Assembly: GCA_012064415.1 (NCBI GenBank)
Contig: SSNU01000168.1
Span: 140,349-156,963 of the forward strand
Length of the DNA stretch: 16,615 bases
DNA from: Gyrodactylus bullatarudis
Lineage: Eukaryota > Platyhelminthes > Monogenea > Gyrodactylidea > Gyrodactylidae
Direction of reading: 5' to 3'
Position 1 is the stretch's first letter; each line of letters begins with the position of its first letter. Below, piece by piece: positions 1-9,026 of the stretch. The position numbers and the translations under genes are program-made. The notes under the pieces were generated by a model. That model saw only the letters and a list, made by a program, of their open reading frames with translations. It ran no database searches and had not been told where the DNA came from.

Positions 1-621
1 GTGTTTGGGTTTAGTATGGGCATGTTTGTCAATGAAAGCCTCCGGGTAACCATCCCTCATCAACAGCGATTTCAGTTTGCATCTCTCTTCCTTCGCGTAT
101 TCTGCCGAGACTAGTCTTTCAATGTTCAAGAATTCATTTCTCACTATGCTTTTCTTATGTTCTTTGGGGGAGAAGCTATAAAAGGGTAAAAACTGTGAAG
201 GAGCATTTGTCTTCCTGTAGATTTTCGTCTTTCCAACTGATCCCTCACGAATAACTTCAAGTTGTAGAAAGTTTAGTCTTCCCTCCTTCTCACATTCGTT
301 GGTAAAATCAATGTTTTCGTGCATAGCATTGAGATCCCTTGACATATCATTTATATTGCAATCTTCGTTGACAAGAAGAAAGGTATCATCCAGGTATCTG
401 ATGTATAGACGTAAGCTGTTAATGATGGACATCATAGAGGTTTGTTCAAGCGAGGCCAAAAACATGTCTGCTAATAATGGACCTATAGGGCTTCCCATAG
501 CAACTCCATCGATTTGTTTATGATAGACTCCTCCGAATTTGAAGTCAATGTTCTTCACTGTCATGAATATCAGGTCTCCCATAGTTTCCGGTGGAATTCT
601 ACAAAAAATTGAAGTTTGGCG
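1..621 (-). CDS. Penelope-like element reverse transcriptase, 5'-truncated and running off the left edge
   Basis: The minus strand reads without a stop from about 621 down to 1 (about 207 codons); an in-frame TAG at 622-624 lies just upstream. It shows the second half of a reverse transcriptase of the Penelope-like type. GVAMGSPIGP (about 507-478) is the motif preceding the active site. RYLDD (399-385) carries the two catalytic aspartates. NFLQLEV (273-253) is the following conserved strand. After these come a KTKIYRKTNA stretch and GYPEAFIDK (51-25), typical of the region linking the RT to the GIY-YIG endonuclease. The endonuclease itself would lie beyond base 1. The N-terminal RT motifs are missing, so the copy is 5'-truncated, as is common for these retroelements. 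Base composition is visibly less AT-rich than the flanks, which supports a recent insertion. No frameshift or stop is visible in the retained part. The family is assigned by motif recognition, not by a search. Confidence 0.87.
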
Positions 622-805
622 CTAACTCGGGATTTGAAATACATGCCATAATTTCCTTAAAAATTGATTTTTTCAAAAAAATGTTTTATTCAAATCGTTC
701 AAATGGGCTTCATGATTCAGATTCCAAAAATCTTGATTAAACTCGAATTTTTGATGAAAAAATAGAGTATTTTGTAAAAACCATAAATTCCCAACTTTAT
801 ACATT
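605..805 (-). repeat. Interspersed repeat A, copy 1 (single arm of a foldback-type element)
   Basis: This stretch resembles 13745-13950 and 8843-9026, and in reverse orientation 10365-10568. Shared blocks are a TTTGGCG motif near 616, a TTGATGAAAAAATAGA block near 750, and TTTGTAAAAACC followed by TAAATTCCCA near 771-793. Read on the minus strand, the outer end resembles the TTGAYATGAAG termini of the foldback family at 3271-4004, but is more degraded here. It abuts the truncated end of the Penelope-like element at about 605-621. It is probably non-coding. Confidence 0.6.
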
Positions 806-3270
806 CTGAATACACCCTGAAAAATTACGGTCAACTAATTTCTGTTATCTATTGAACCATCAAATAGATAACGTATTTGGGGGATAAAATGTTTTTCTTT
901 CTCTATAGTATTATTAAATAATATAGTAATATTTAATCCAAAGATGAAATAATGAATATGATAGAAAGCTAAGAATAATAAGTGAAAATAGTCGATACAA
1001 GTTCCTTAGATTGAAACTAAAATCGATCAACTTCTCTTGTGTTAATGACAAGAAGTGGGTAAGAATTTCAATGTGTCTACATACGCTGGCAGAATGAAAT
1101 AGATGTAATATTTTATGGGAAATACACATGGATTTATTTTCTTATTCGTTATTAGCATTTGGCATAAATAACTATAAAACTAGAGAATCCCTTGATATTA
1201 AAACAACTTTCTTGTTAATTTTTATAAGAAGCCCTTTCAAATGTAATCCTCAACTCAAAAATCTTTTAAATTTACAATAGAGTCTGAAATATCAAAGAAA
1301 TCAGAGAAACTTAAAAATCAGTTAAAATAATTCCTTCATTGTTTGACAAGTCCAAAAATATTGATTAAAACCCTTAAAGTCCCAGAGAATTTTTTTATGA
1401 CTCGCATTCAATCCTTTGTCTATCCTATGGTTTACGCTGATTATTTTTGTTTCAGAAGTTATCGTTGAAAAAATTGGTCAATTTTTGATCCAAAAACAGG
1501 TTATCAGTGTTACTTTAGCTGGTAGAGTTCAAGAGATTGCATATTTGAGTCTAGAGGTATTATTCCTCGATAAAAGTTATCTTATTTTTTATCTATGACC
1601 CTGGGAAGTAGTTTTTCAAAAAAAACGTTTTAAACAAAAATTAATTTAAATTAATTAAAAATCATCTCTCTTCAAATTAGTATAGCACAAGTTTAACGAA
1701 TGATAGAGTCAAGATCTTTGTGTATTCCAGGAGAACAATTAATCTCCTATCGAATAAGTGGTAAACAAAGTATTTTCTGAGTCTCGAATGAATAATAATG
1801 AGTTGCTAAAATAGAACTATCACTGTGGGACTTGAAGGGTTTGTGTTTCAAGACCTAAAACTTTGGCTAAAAACTTTTCAAGACACTATCATGACAATTA
1901 GACCTATCTAAGACTTTATAACTTGGATCGTGACAAATAATTTGAAGGCAAAAGTTCCTTGAGAAAGAAATTTTGGGGCTCTACTATTAAGCCTTTACCA
2001 GAAGTTTCGGTACTCAGATAGCCAAGTATCTTTCTTCAGTGTAATGAATTTTTCTCTAAATTTTCTAGCTAAGTTAGCCTTCTCAAGCCCTGATTTTATT
2101 TTAATAGCAAATTCGTAAACGTTAAACACCCATGAACTGATATCAACCACACTAGTTTGAATTATTTTCTAGCGCATTAGAATTATCATTTCCAATGACG
2201 TGTTTTATTTTTTAATTCTGAACCTTCTTTTGGATCATCCGATACTTTTATTGATTCCTTTTGGGAATAACGTTCCAGCAAAAAATATTTTGAAAATTTG
2301 AATCATACCTATTGATCCTACATCGACAGAATACTCATGATTGAATCCTATGCAATGAGGTTATCTTCTGTAATAAATCCAATTATCAACTTCCGGCATA
2401 GGAAAATTAACCTAATTCCAACATTTTTATTTCCTTCTTTAATTTATTTATTTTATTGAGAAGAAATCAATATTAGAGAGAATTTTTTCCATCGCATTAA
2501 TGCAAGAGGTCCGAATCCCAGGTTGAGACATACTGACGAGTCTAAAAGAGGACTCTATTTTATCACACCATCTGAGAAATAATCTTTCAAAAACGAATAG
2601 TGCAGTAATTTAAAAAATGTTTGCCTTATCAATTCCTAGGAAAATTTTTCATTTTAGTTCCTTGGCTTTTTTGAGATCCACCAGAAAATTAATTATACTT
2701 TGCGAATAGAAAAACCAATTAAACTTGCACATAGGCTGTCGAAAATAATTGTTTTAACTTTACTCAGCTTTTCATGACTATTAAATAAAGATATTCAAAT
2801 TCGTCTGAGAGATTCAAATGATGAATAATTTTAAATTTGAAATAGCGAGAGATTGCTTTCTTCACTCTTCTCTCTCTTGGTAAAGAAAAACTCTATCTTT
2901 CTCTGTGCATTAGAAAGAAGCCCTTCGTCTAGAGAATATATAGAATACAAACTGTCAGTTCCTAGTGTATTTTATGGTTGTCAAGAAATTTAATTTGAAT
3001 GTATATATATTTCAATTTAACGTACGCTTTTCTATTCAATGATACGAATAAATTAATGTAGAGTCTCTTTTCTGATGAGTTATAAGGATATTGAGACATG
3101 TCAATATATTTGAGATGTATCAGAAGACGGCTCTTTTATTCAAAAAAAATTAGCAAAATTAAATGATTCATTCGGCCTGACAAACAGACTCTGAGAAATT
3201 CAGTAACGATAAAAGCTTTATGATGATAAATTTAGAATTTTTTTAGAATAGAATACAAAAATATCTGAAG
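806..3270. other. AT-rich non-coding stretch, probably intergenic or intron
   Basis: About 2.5 kb without a recognisable gene. All reading frames are broken at short intervals except for one weak exon candidate at 1456-1556, listed separately. Short AT microsatellite-like patches occur, for example near 3000. A pyrimidine-rich patch lies at about 2860-2900. I see no RNA gene, tandem array or terminal inverted repeat that I can defend here. Confidence 0.5.
1456..1556 (+). CDS. Weak candidate internal exon, product unknown
   Basis: A 101-base open block is preceded by a good acceptor (TTATTTTTGTTTCAG ending at 1455) and followed by a possible donor (GAG|GTATTA at 1557). Read from 1458 it gives 33 codons and ends in phase 0. 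The peptide begins VIVEKIGQFLIQKQ and continues with VTLAGRVQEIAYLSLE, a more balanced composition than the usual noise in this AT-rich DNA. I do not recognise the protein. It could be an upstream exon of the plus-strand receptor gene, part of another gene, or chance: an open run of this size is not rare at this composition. Confidence 0.22.
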
Positions 3271-4004
3271 CTAGTTGACATGAAGATGAGAATTGACTAT
3301 TTTTACAAAAGACTCGATATTTTTCTACGGATTCACAGGAAAAGAATATTTTTTTGAATTCTAAACGGAATGAGCTGCGGATATTTAAAAAATTCCTAAA
3401 AATATTCAATATGACTTGAACTAGGCCGTTTTTTGAATATCGAAAAAGCACCAAATTTCCACTTTTTCAACTTTTTAGCTCAAAATTTTTATCGATTTTG
3501 ATGATTCGAAGCTGTTAAGGATTGATATTTGTGATCAACATTAGACAAAGAATTCGAATTTGTCCATAGTGATAGCGAAGATATTACTATTTCAGAGAAA
3601 AAGTTAAACTACTAGATTTTGTATAATTTGACTTCGTGATAATCGAAAAATTCAAATGGTTCGATTTCCCACGGCAATGACGAACTTCAGTGAACTTTTA
3701 CAGTTGAATTCGAATTCTTCGCTCATTTTGATCCCACATATCAATACTTAACTGCTTCGAATTATCGAAATCGATAAAAATTTTGGGTTTTAAAGTTGAA
3801 AAAGTGGAAATTTGATACATTTTCGAATATCGAAAAATGGCCTAATTTTGGTCAGATTGAATTTTTTCGGAATTTTTTCAAATATCCGCATCTTATTAGC
3901 TAATTCCGTTTTAGAATTCAAAAAATTATTCTTTTCCTGTGAATCCGGAGAAAAATATCGAGTCTTTTGTAAAAATGGTAAATTCTCATCTTCATGTCAA
4001 TTAG
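3271..4004. mobile_element. Foldback (long inverted repeat) element B, complete copy of 734 bp
   Basis: The two halves are reverse complements of each other. The left end reads CTAGTTGACATGAAG and the right end, reversed, reads CTAATTGACATGAAG. The arms can be followed from 3271 to about 3560 and from about 3707 to 4004. They meet at a shared AATTCGAATT and leave a loop of roughly 146 bases. Similarity is high but imperfect, so the element has aged. There is no open frame for a transposase; two short reading frames in opposite arms (3218-3454 minus, 3812-4054 plus) encode similar peptides only because the arms are inverted copies. The loop, including a GACGAACTT block, is shared with the copy at 7202-8727, so this is a family and not a chance palindrome. 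I see no clear target-site duplication. Superfamily is unknown; a non-autonomous DNA transposon (MITE-like) is the simplest reading. Confidence 0.85.
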
Positions 4005-4287
4005 GTTTATTTTCATCTGTTACAAAAAATGGTTTTGACTCCATTTTTGCTTAGAAATTTCATTACCACAATATCTCAATCTTGAGAATTAAGCATTTGT
4101 TCAATCCATAACAAATGAAGCAGTTGACACATATTGAAAATCAATAAGCTATTGAACTGAAATCTATTTATTCAGAATCAAGTTCGAAAAATATTATTAA
4201 TGCAAGTTTTAATTTATCAATATTGTACTACCCAAAGAATAAAAACAGACTTTCCACATTGAAAAATTGATTGGAGGAATTCTGATT

Positions 4288-4470
4288 TCAACATTTTTCA
4301 ATTTAAAATCAAAAATTTTCATTCTGATTAGCAAAGGGCCCCGGAGATGTAATTAGGAGGGGGGGTGATTTTTTTTTAATATTTTTCATTCTGGATTCAC
4401 ACTTTTGCATTCATCGTTTTTCAATCTAAACTAAAAAAATTTCATTCTGATTATAACTTCCGAAAGGCCC
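4288..4470 (+). repeat. Degenerate direct duplication, two units of about 55-60 bp
   Basis: Unit 1 (about 4288-4342) and unit 2 (about 4409-4470) share the order TTTTTCAAT, then an A-rich block, then TTTCATTCTGATTA, and both end near an AAGGGCCC or AAAGGCCC block. A third TTTTTCATTCTGGATT fragment lies between them at about 4382-4397. The units have diverged by substitutions. Between them is a G run followed by a T run, unusual in this AT-rich DNA. It is probably a decayed local duplication without function. Confidence 0.5.
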
Positions 4471-5423
4471 AGATTAGTTATTAAGTAAATAAGCATTTCA
4501 TTACCTTTTGTGGCTCTAATGATTATGTAAAAATTTTTTTTTTGACCAATTTCAATGCATTTTTTCTGTCTACTTATTAGCAACGGATTATTAAAAATTT
4601 TTGAATCAAGTCTTAGAATTTATTCAAATTCAAATTATTCAGAGTATTCGAGTTTTGTTATTTCCCAGGTATCCAAAAATATATCAGCTTAAGAGAAATT
4701 TTCAATCCTTTTCAAATTTGGCTTGTGATAAGTTCTAAAAAGAATCGCCAAAATTATAAACAAATTCTATCAAAAAAATTAATTCAAATGAAACATTTCG
4801 AGTGAAGCATGCTAAGCCAAATTCTCTTCTATTGAATTATTATTTTCTTTTTTAATAGTTTATCCATATTCCGAGACAGTAGAAGCTTTCTTCTTCTTTT
4901 TTAAATCTCCTACTATAATAATCAAGAAATATCGTTCACGTGTTCATGCTGTGAATTTCCTGCCTACTGCGCTTGAATTATGTTATGAATGTTTGATTAC
5001 AAAAATAAAAATTAAAGAAGTAGACGAAGAATTTTAACAATAGACAACAAATAAAAAAAACAATGCATCTGAATTTCGAAATTGCTAGCAAAGAAATAAT
5101 CCAAACATGCATGGCAGGTATACCGTAGCCGAAAATCATGAGCATTTATAATCCAACACCCAATGGACCAACTCTATCACGTCTTTCATATTTCTCAACA
5201 GATTCATTGATTAGATAATTCCCTTGCACCCTTTAGACTATATATTTTGTGGTTATAAAAGTATTTTAGATTCTTAATCCAATTTAACTAGGGATGAGTG
5301 GTATCGAGTAGACTTGGACGAAATTTTGCAAAATTACTTAAATCGTCCATCGATATGATAAATTTAATCTTCAAATATTTTAATATGCATCTGGAATAAG
5401 ATGAGGAAAATTGTGAAATTTTC

Positions 5424-5497
5424 CAAATTTAAAACGTTTTTTATGTTAAATATTCCTAATTTTAACATGAATTCACATTATTTCTTACAGAAATGTT
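5424..5497 (-). repeat. Interspersed repeat C, copy 1
   Basis: The reverse complement of this segment matches 8748-8815 in order: TTTCTGTAA, then AATGTGAATTCA, GTTAAAA, and AACGTTTTA. A shorter inverted match lies close by: TTTAAAACGTTTTTTA near 5429 and its reverse complement near 5582-5596. The segment may therefore be one end of a small element with terminal inverted repeats. No coding capacity is seen. Confidence 0.45.
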
Positions 5498-5708
5498 GTA
5501 AAAAGGACTTAAATCCTATTAAAATTGTTTATTCAATAGTTAAAAATTAAATTTGTCTTATTTTACAATTTTGATAGGTCAAAAAACGTTTTAAATATAA
5601 GACTGTGAGAAACTTGTATGCATTTTGTAATGGCCAAAAGTGGATTCCTAAATATCTACTTTTATAATTTAAAAAAAGATTCATTTATAGAGAACAAAAA
5701 TAATTTAC

Positions 5709-5794
5709 CGGCTCATTTTGAGATTAAATAGAGGTATTTTTCCTAATTTTCCGGAGAAAAATTTTGCGTTTTTTGTAAATTCTCATGTCAACTC
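5709..5794 (-). repeat. Terminal fragment of foldback family B
   Basis: This stretch matches the right-hand end of the foldback family. It has a CTCATTTT block, then TTTTTCCTAATTTTCCGGAGA (same order as at about 7790-7812), then TTTTGTAAATTCTCATGTCAA at the terminus. It lacks a few bases in the terminal block compared with CTCATCTTCATGTCAA in the other copies. The opposite arm is absent, so it is a solo end or truncated copy. Confidence 0.65.
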
Positions 5795-7201
5795 AAGCTT
5801 TAATATGGCAATATGCTAATTCGAATATTCGTCTTGTTATTTTAAGTTTTATCGATTAATCTGTATGATAATTTTGTTTCCAGCATAGGATTGAATTGTA
5901 CCAAATTCTCTTTTTCCATTTTTGTGTCTAGGATTTATGCATAGCAATTATAATTGTAATAATAATTATTATTACTTATGCTGAACATTTTTCGAGTCGA
6001 GGAACTATTGATGAAGCTCTGATTTCACCGAATCTCGTCAGAATAATACACCGCCTAGTTGTTTTTTATATTTTATTCTAATTAGCTGATCCGAACCCGC
6101 TACGCAGTGTTTCTTGAAATTCGAAAAAGCTTTTGTTTTTGTATGAAAACGAAGAAATTGAAGCTTAGATTGGACCAATGGGAAAGCAAGCTTACGTGTT
6201 ATAAATGAAGCCATCTGATTGGTCAGTCCCTTTTTCGGTTCTGATCGAGATTACGGCCGAATCTAGAAATTTTTTTCGCCATTTTTTTAAGAACATGGTC
6301 AGTTGGGGTTGAAATTTTATTAAAATTGGTCGGGTAATTTAGACATCCAAAGGCTCACAAAATTTATTTTTTAATAATACAGATTATTTTATTTAGAATT
6401 CTGTATAATCTTTTACAAATTAATATAGATTTTCACTAAGGTTCTGAACCCATTGAACCCTTTCAAACGATAAATCGTTTAACCAATAAAAATGATAGAA
6501 TTATAGAACTCTGATTAGTTAACAAAATATAATCCAATAGAATTTCAGTAACATGAAAAAATTTGGTTCTTCCTATTTGCTCTATCTGAATGGGTGCAAA
6601 GGGTTCATAACGCTAATTTTCACTAATCTCAGGACCTGGGTCTCAGGCTGAAAATGTGTCTATTCTCAACATTTTTCTCACAAGTCACAATCGGAATTAA
6701 CTTTTCTCAAGATCAATTTTATGCATTGCTTCAAATTGTTTCCATTGACTGTCGTCATGGTATTGACACTTTGGGAAATTTTCTCAAGCCAACTTGTAAT
6801 AAAACTAAGGACATAGAATGCATTATTAATCTAAAACTAAATACAGATCAAATATTCTATCAAACAATTCGGAAGAGACCAATTTTTTCAATCTCATTAG
6901 GCGAAATCATGAGAATACAATAATAATATTGTCGAGAAACCTAAAAATTCCCAAAATTAAGACATTTGATTTATTTGTATACAGAAAATCATTAATCAAA
7001 CTATTTTGAACAAGAATGTAGGAGAAATCATTCAAGACTATCATAAACACTTGCTTGTCCAAATTCTAACTTCAAGGTATCAGGAGATTATGATTTCAAA
7101 TATTTAAAACATCATTCCATCAAATTTCGCTCCAAAAACTATTTTTTTGTTGTAAGAAGATAAATAAAATTGATAAAATCGACTGATCCAAATTTATAGA
7201 G
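5795..7201. other. AT-rich non-coding stretch with a CCAAT/TATA-like patch
   Basis: No recognised gene in about 1.4 kb. A less AT-rich patch at about 6085-6260 contains ATTGGACCAAT (6169-6179), TATAAAT (6200-6206) and ATTGGTCA (6218-6225), which would suit a promoter but may be chance. A run without stops lies at about 6627-6920 (plus strand), whose peptide I do not recognise and which is within what chance allows at this composition. Confidence 0.45.
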
Positions 7202-7817
7202 CTAGTTGACATGAAGATGAGAATTTACTTCTTTTTTTCAATATTTACTCAATATTTTTTCCCGGAAAGTTAGGAAAAAATTTATTTTTCGAATTCCATA
7301 ATAAAATCAGCCAATAAATTGTGCAAAGTAAAAAAGATTTCCTGAAAAAATTCAATCTGAATTTCATTTTTCGAATTTCAAAAATGCACCAAATTTCCAC
7401 TTTTTCAACCTTCGAATCCAAAATTATTCTCGAACTAAGCCGTGGAGGTAGAAGAAACCTACTGTTTTCAAGAAAAAGTTAAACTTTGGATCATTCCTCT
7501 TCGTGAGAATCAATAAATTCTAATTTTTCAATTTCCCACAATAATGACGAACTTTTGAGAATTTCTGCAGCCGAATTGGAATTCTTTGTCTAATGCTGAT
7601 TTCGAATATCTGCATTTAACTGCTTCAAATCTTTGAAATCGATTTTGGATTCGAAAGTTGAAAAAGTGTAAATTTGATGTATTTTCAAGATTCGAATAAT
7701 GGCCTAATTTTGGTCAGATTGAATTTTTTCAAAAAATTTTTTTAATTCCCACAACTTATTGCCTCATTTTATCATGGAATTCGAAAAATAAATTTTTTCC
7801 TAATTTTCCGGAGACTT

Positions 7818-8593
7818 AAAGAAGGTCCACAAGTAGAACAGAATCAAGGCACTAGAGTTGTAAAAGAACTTATTCAACCTTTTATTAGGAAAGGTCGCAC
7901 TGTAATATGCGACAACTTTTTCACATCAATGGCTCTTTCGAAATTTCTTTCAATTAATAGTACAGCACTGGTAGGAACTTGCAGAAAATCTAGGAGATTT
8001 CTTCCTAAAGAATTTTGTTCACCAAAAATAAATCAGGGTGAAATACAATGTATTCATCACGATGAAACTTGAATTCTTCTTTTCGGACAGAAAAAAAATA
8101 AACCTGTTGTTTTATTATCATCTCTTCATGAAACTTTTGATGATGGAGGCTCTAAACCAGAGATAATTCAATACTATAATTCAGCTAAAGGAGGGGTTGA
8201 CACACTGGATCAAGTTGTAAGAAACTTATCATCAAAACGTGGAACGAGAAGATGGCCATTAGCTATTTTTTAGAACATCATAGATATAACAGCTTACAAC
8301 TCCTATGTCTTATATTTTTTGAGGAATCCAGATTTTTCGAAAGAGAAAACAAAAAGTGCACGCCGAAGATTCCTAAAAAACTTGTGCACTATGCTGAAAA
8401 AACATCTAATAAACGTCAAGCAGAAATTCCACTTATGGAATCAACTCCAAAACGACATAAGTCATCAGTAAAAAATAGAAGATGTCCTTATTGTCCAAAG
8501 GAAAAAGATCGAAAAGGATATCGCGAATGTGTGAAATGTTTTGATTTTCCTTGTAAATAACATTATTCGATTATTTGTAATGATTGTTATTGA
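7818..8593 (+). pseudogene. piggyBac-type transposase, 5'-truncated and inactivated
   Basis: Family role: DDD-type transposase that cuts and pastes at TTAA. Reading from 7818 gives a GTRVVKELI block, then CDNFFTS (7908-7928) with one catalytic aspartate, then a GTCRKSRRFLP block, KPEIIQYYNSAKGGVDTLDQ (about 8154-8213) with another catalytic aspartate, and GTRRWPLAIF. These are hallmark piggyBac motifs in the right order. The N-terminal part with the first catalytic aspartate is missing. Lesions: TGA at 8070-8072, where a tryptophan codon is expected; TAG at 8271-8273; a shift of frame in the A run 8375-8380, consistent with one lost base; and TAA at 8558-8560. After the frameshift, the C-terminal cysteine-rich zinc domain is readable and continues through the last stop: the pattern is C-x2-C-x11-C-x2-C-x4-C-x2-H-x4-C-x2-C, ending at TGA 8591-8593. 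The gene cannot make an active enzyme. Confidence 0.88.
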
Positions 8594-8678
8594 AAGATGT
8601 GTCAAATAAATTTATAATTTTAGAAAAATTTATTAAAAATAACCCGATTTTGCCATTTAAGCAATTTTTATGGATTTT

Positions 8679-8693
8679 CCGTTCTAGGATTAA
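8679..8693 (-). repeat. piggyBac right end with TTAA target site
   Basis: About 90 bases after the transposase end, the sequence CCGTTCTAGGA is followed by TTAA (8690-8693). Reversed, this reads TTAA then TCCTAGAACGG, very close to the CCCTAGAAA start of classical piggyBac ends. A TTAA also occurs at 7816-7819, exactly where the foldback homology stops and transposase homology begins. No left terminal repeat follows it, however, so the left part of the transposon has been lost or that TTAA is coincidental. Confidence 0.6.
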
Positions 8694-8747
8694 AACAAAC
8701 GTAAATTCTCATCTTCATGTCAATTTGGTCTAAGTCAGATTTGACAA

Positions 8748-8815
8748 TATTCTGTAATAAACAATGTGAATTCACGTTAAAAATAAAACATTAACAAACG
8801 TTTTATCCAAAATTT
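8748..8815 (+). repeat. Interspersed repeat C, copy 2
   Basis: This segment matches the reverse complement of 5424-5497 through TTCTGTAA, AATGTGAATTCACGTTAAAA and AACGTTTTA. It lies directly outside the right end of the interrupted foldback element. No coding capacity. Confidence 0.45.
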
Positions 8816-8842
8816 ATTCTTCTTTTGTCCATTCTACCAATA

Positions 8843-9026
8843 AAAAGTAAAGTTCAAAAAATTTTGATTTTTGCGCCAAATTGAAATTTAAAAATGACTA
8901 TAATTTTCTTTCTGACGACATCATTATCTGGGTTCCAAAGAATCTGTTACATGTTCGAATTCTTAATGAAAAAATTGAGAATTCTGTAAAACTCATAGAT
9001 TTCCAACTTTATATCAATCAACTTTA
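8843..9026 (-). repeat. Interspersed repeat A, copy 2
   Basis: It shows the same order of blocks as the copies at 605-805 and 13745-13950: an AGTTCAAAAAATTTTGA block, a TTAATGAAAAAATTGAGA block, TCTGTAAAACTCATAG, and the terminus TTTCCAACTTTATATCAATCAACTTTA. The terminus reversed (TAAAGTTGATTGATATAAAG) is close to that of copy 4 (AAAGTTGGTTGATATGAAG). Confidence 0.6.

Larger units (their letters stand above)
4005..5708. other. AT-rich non-coding stretch
   Basis: No gene is recognised in about 1.7 kb. It contains a degenerate direct duplication (4288-4470), a G run (about 4357-4366), and a short inverted-repeat segment (5424-5497) that recurs near 8750; all three are described in their own entries or findings. 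Frames are broken throughout on both strands. Confidence 0.5.
7202..8727. mobile_element. Foldback element B, second copy, interrupted by a piggyBac relic
   Basis: The left end (CTAGTTGACATGAAG at 7202) and right end (CTTCATGTCAATTTGG ending near 8728) match the termini of the 3271-4004 element. From 7202 to about 7812 it follows that element through the left arm, the loop (AGAAAAAGTTAAACT, then CCCACAATAATGACGAACTT) and most of the right arm up to TTTTCCGGAGAC. The last roughly 35 bases of the right arm appear only after the transposase-derived insert, at about 8694-8727. Without the insert the copy would be of similar size to the complete one. The left arm is internally shorter than in the other copy, so arm pairing is less complete. 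This is best explained as an old foldback element into which a piggyBac transposon inserted at TTAA and then decayed. Confidence 0.75.

Noticed and set aside
914..1129. Minus-strand 71-codon open frame
   Set aside because: Hydrophobic and serine-rich translation typical of AT-rich non-coding DNA; no flanking support.
2508..2525. GGTCCGAATCCC, resembling a tRNA or SINE B box
   Set aside because: No A box at the right distance and no cloverleaf can be drawn around it; a single 11-base match is weak.
3218..4054. Two opposed open frames encoding similar peptides (3218-3454 minus and 3812-4054 plus)
   Set aside because: The similarity follows from the two arms of the foldback element being inverted copies. 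No second line of evidence for coding.
6627..6923. Open frame of about 95 codons on the plus strand
   Set aside because: No recognised motif, only a weak CAAG acceptor, and at this A+T content about one open frame of this length is expected by chance in 16 kb.
8252..8560. A 102-codon stand-alone gene
   Set aside because: It is the out-of-frame and C-terminal remainder of the piggyBac transposase; its first third is a frame shadow of the RRWPLAIF region.
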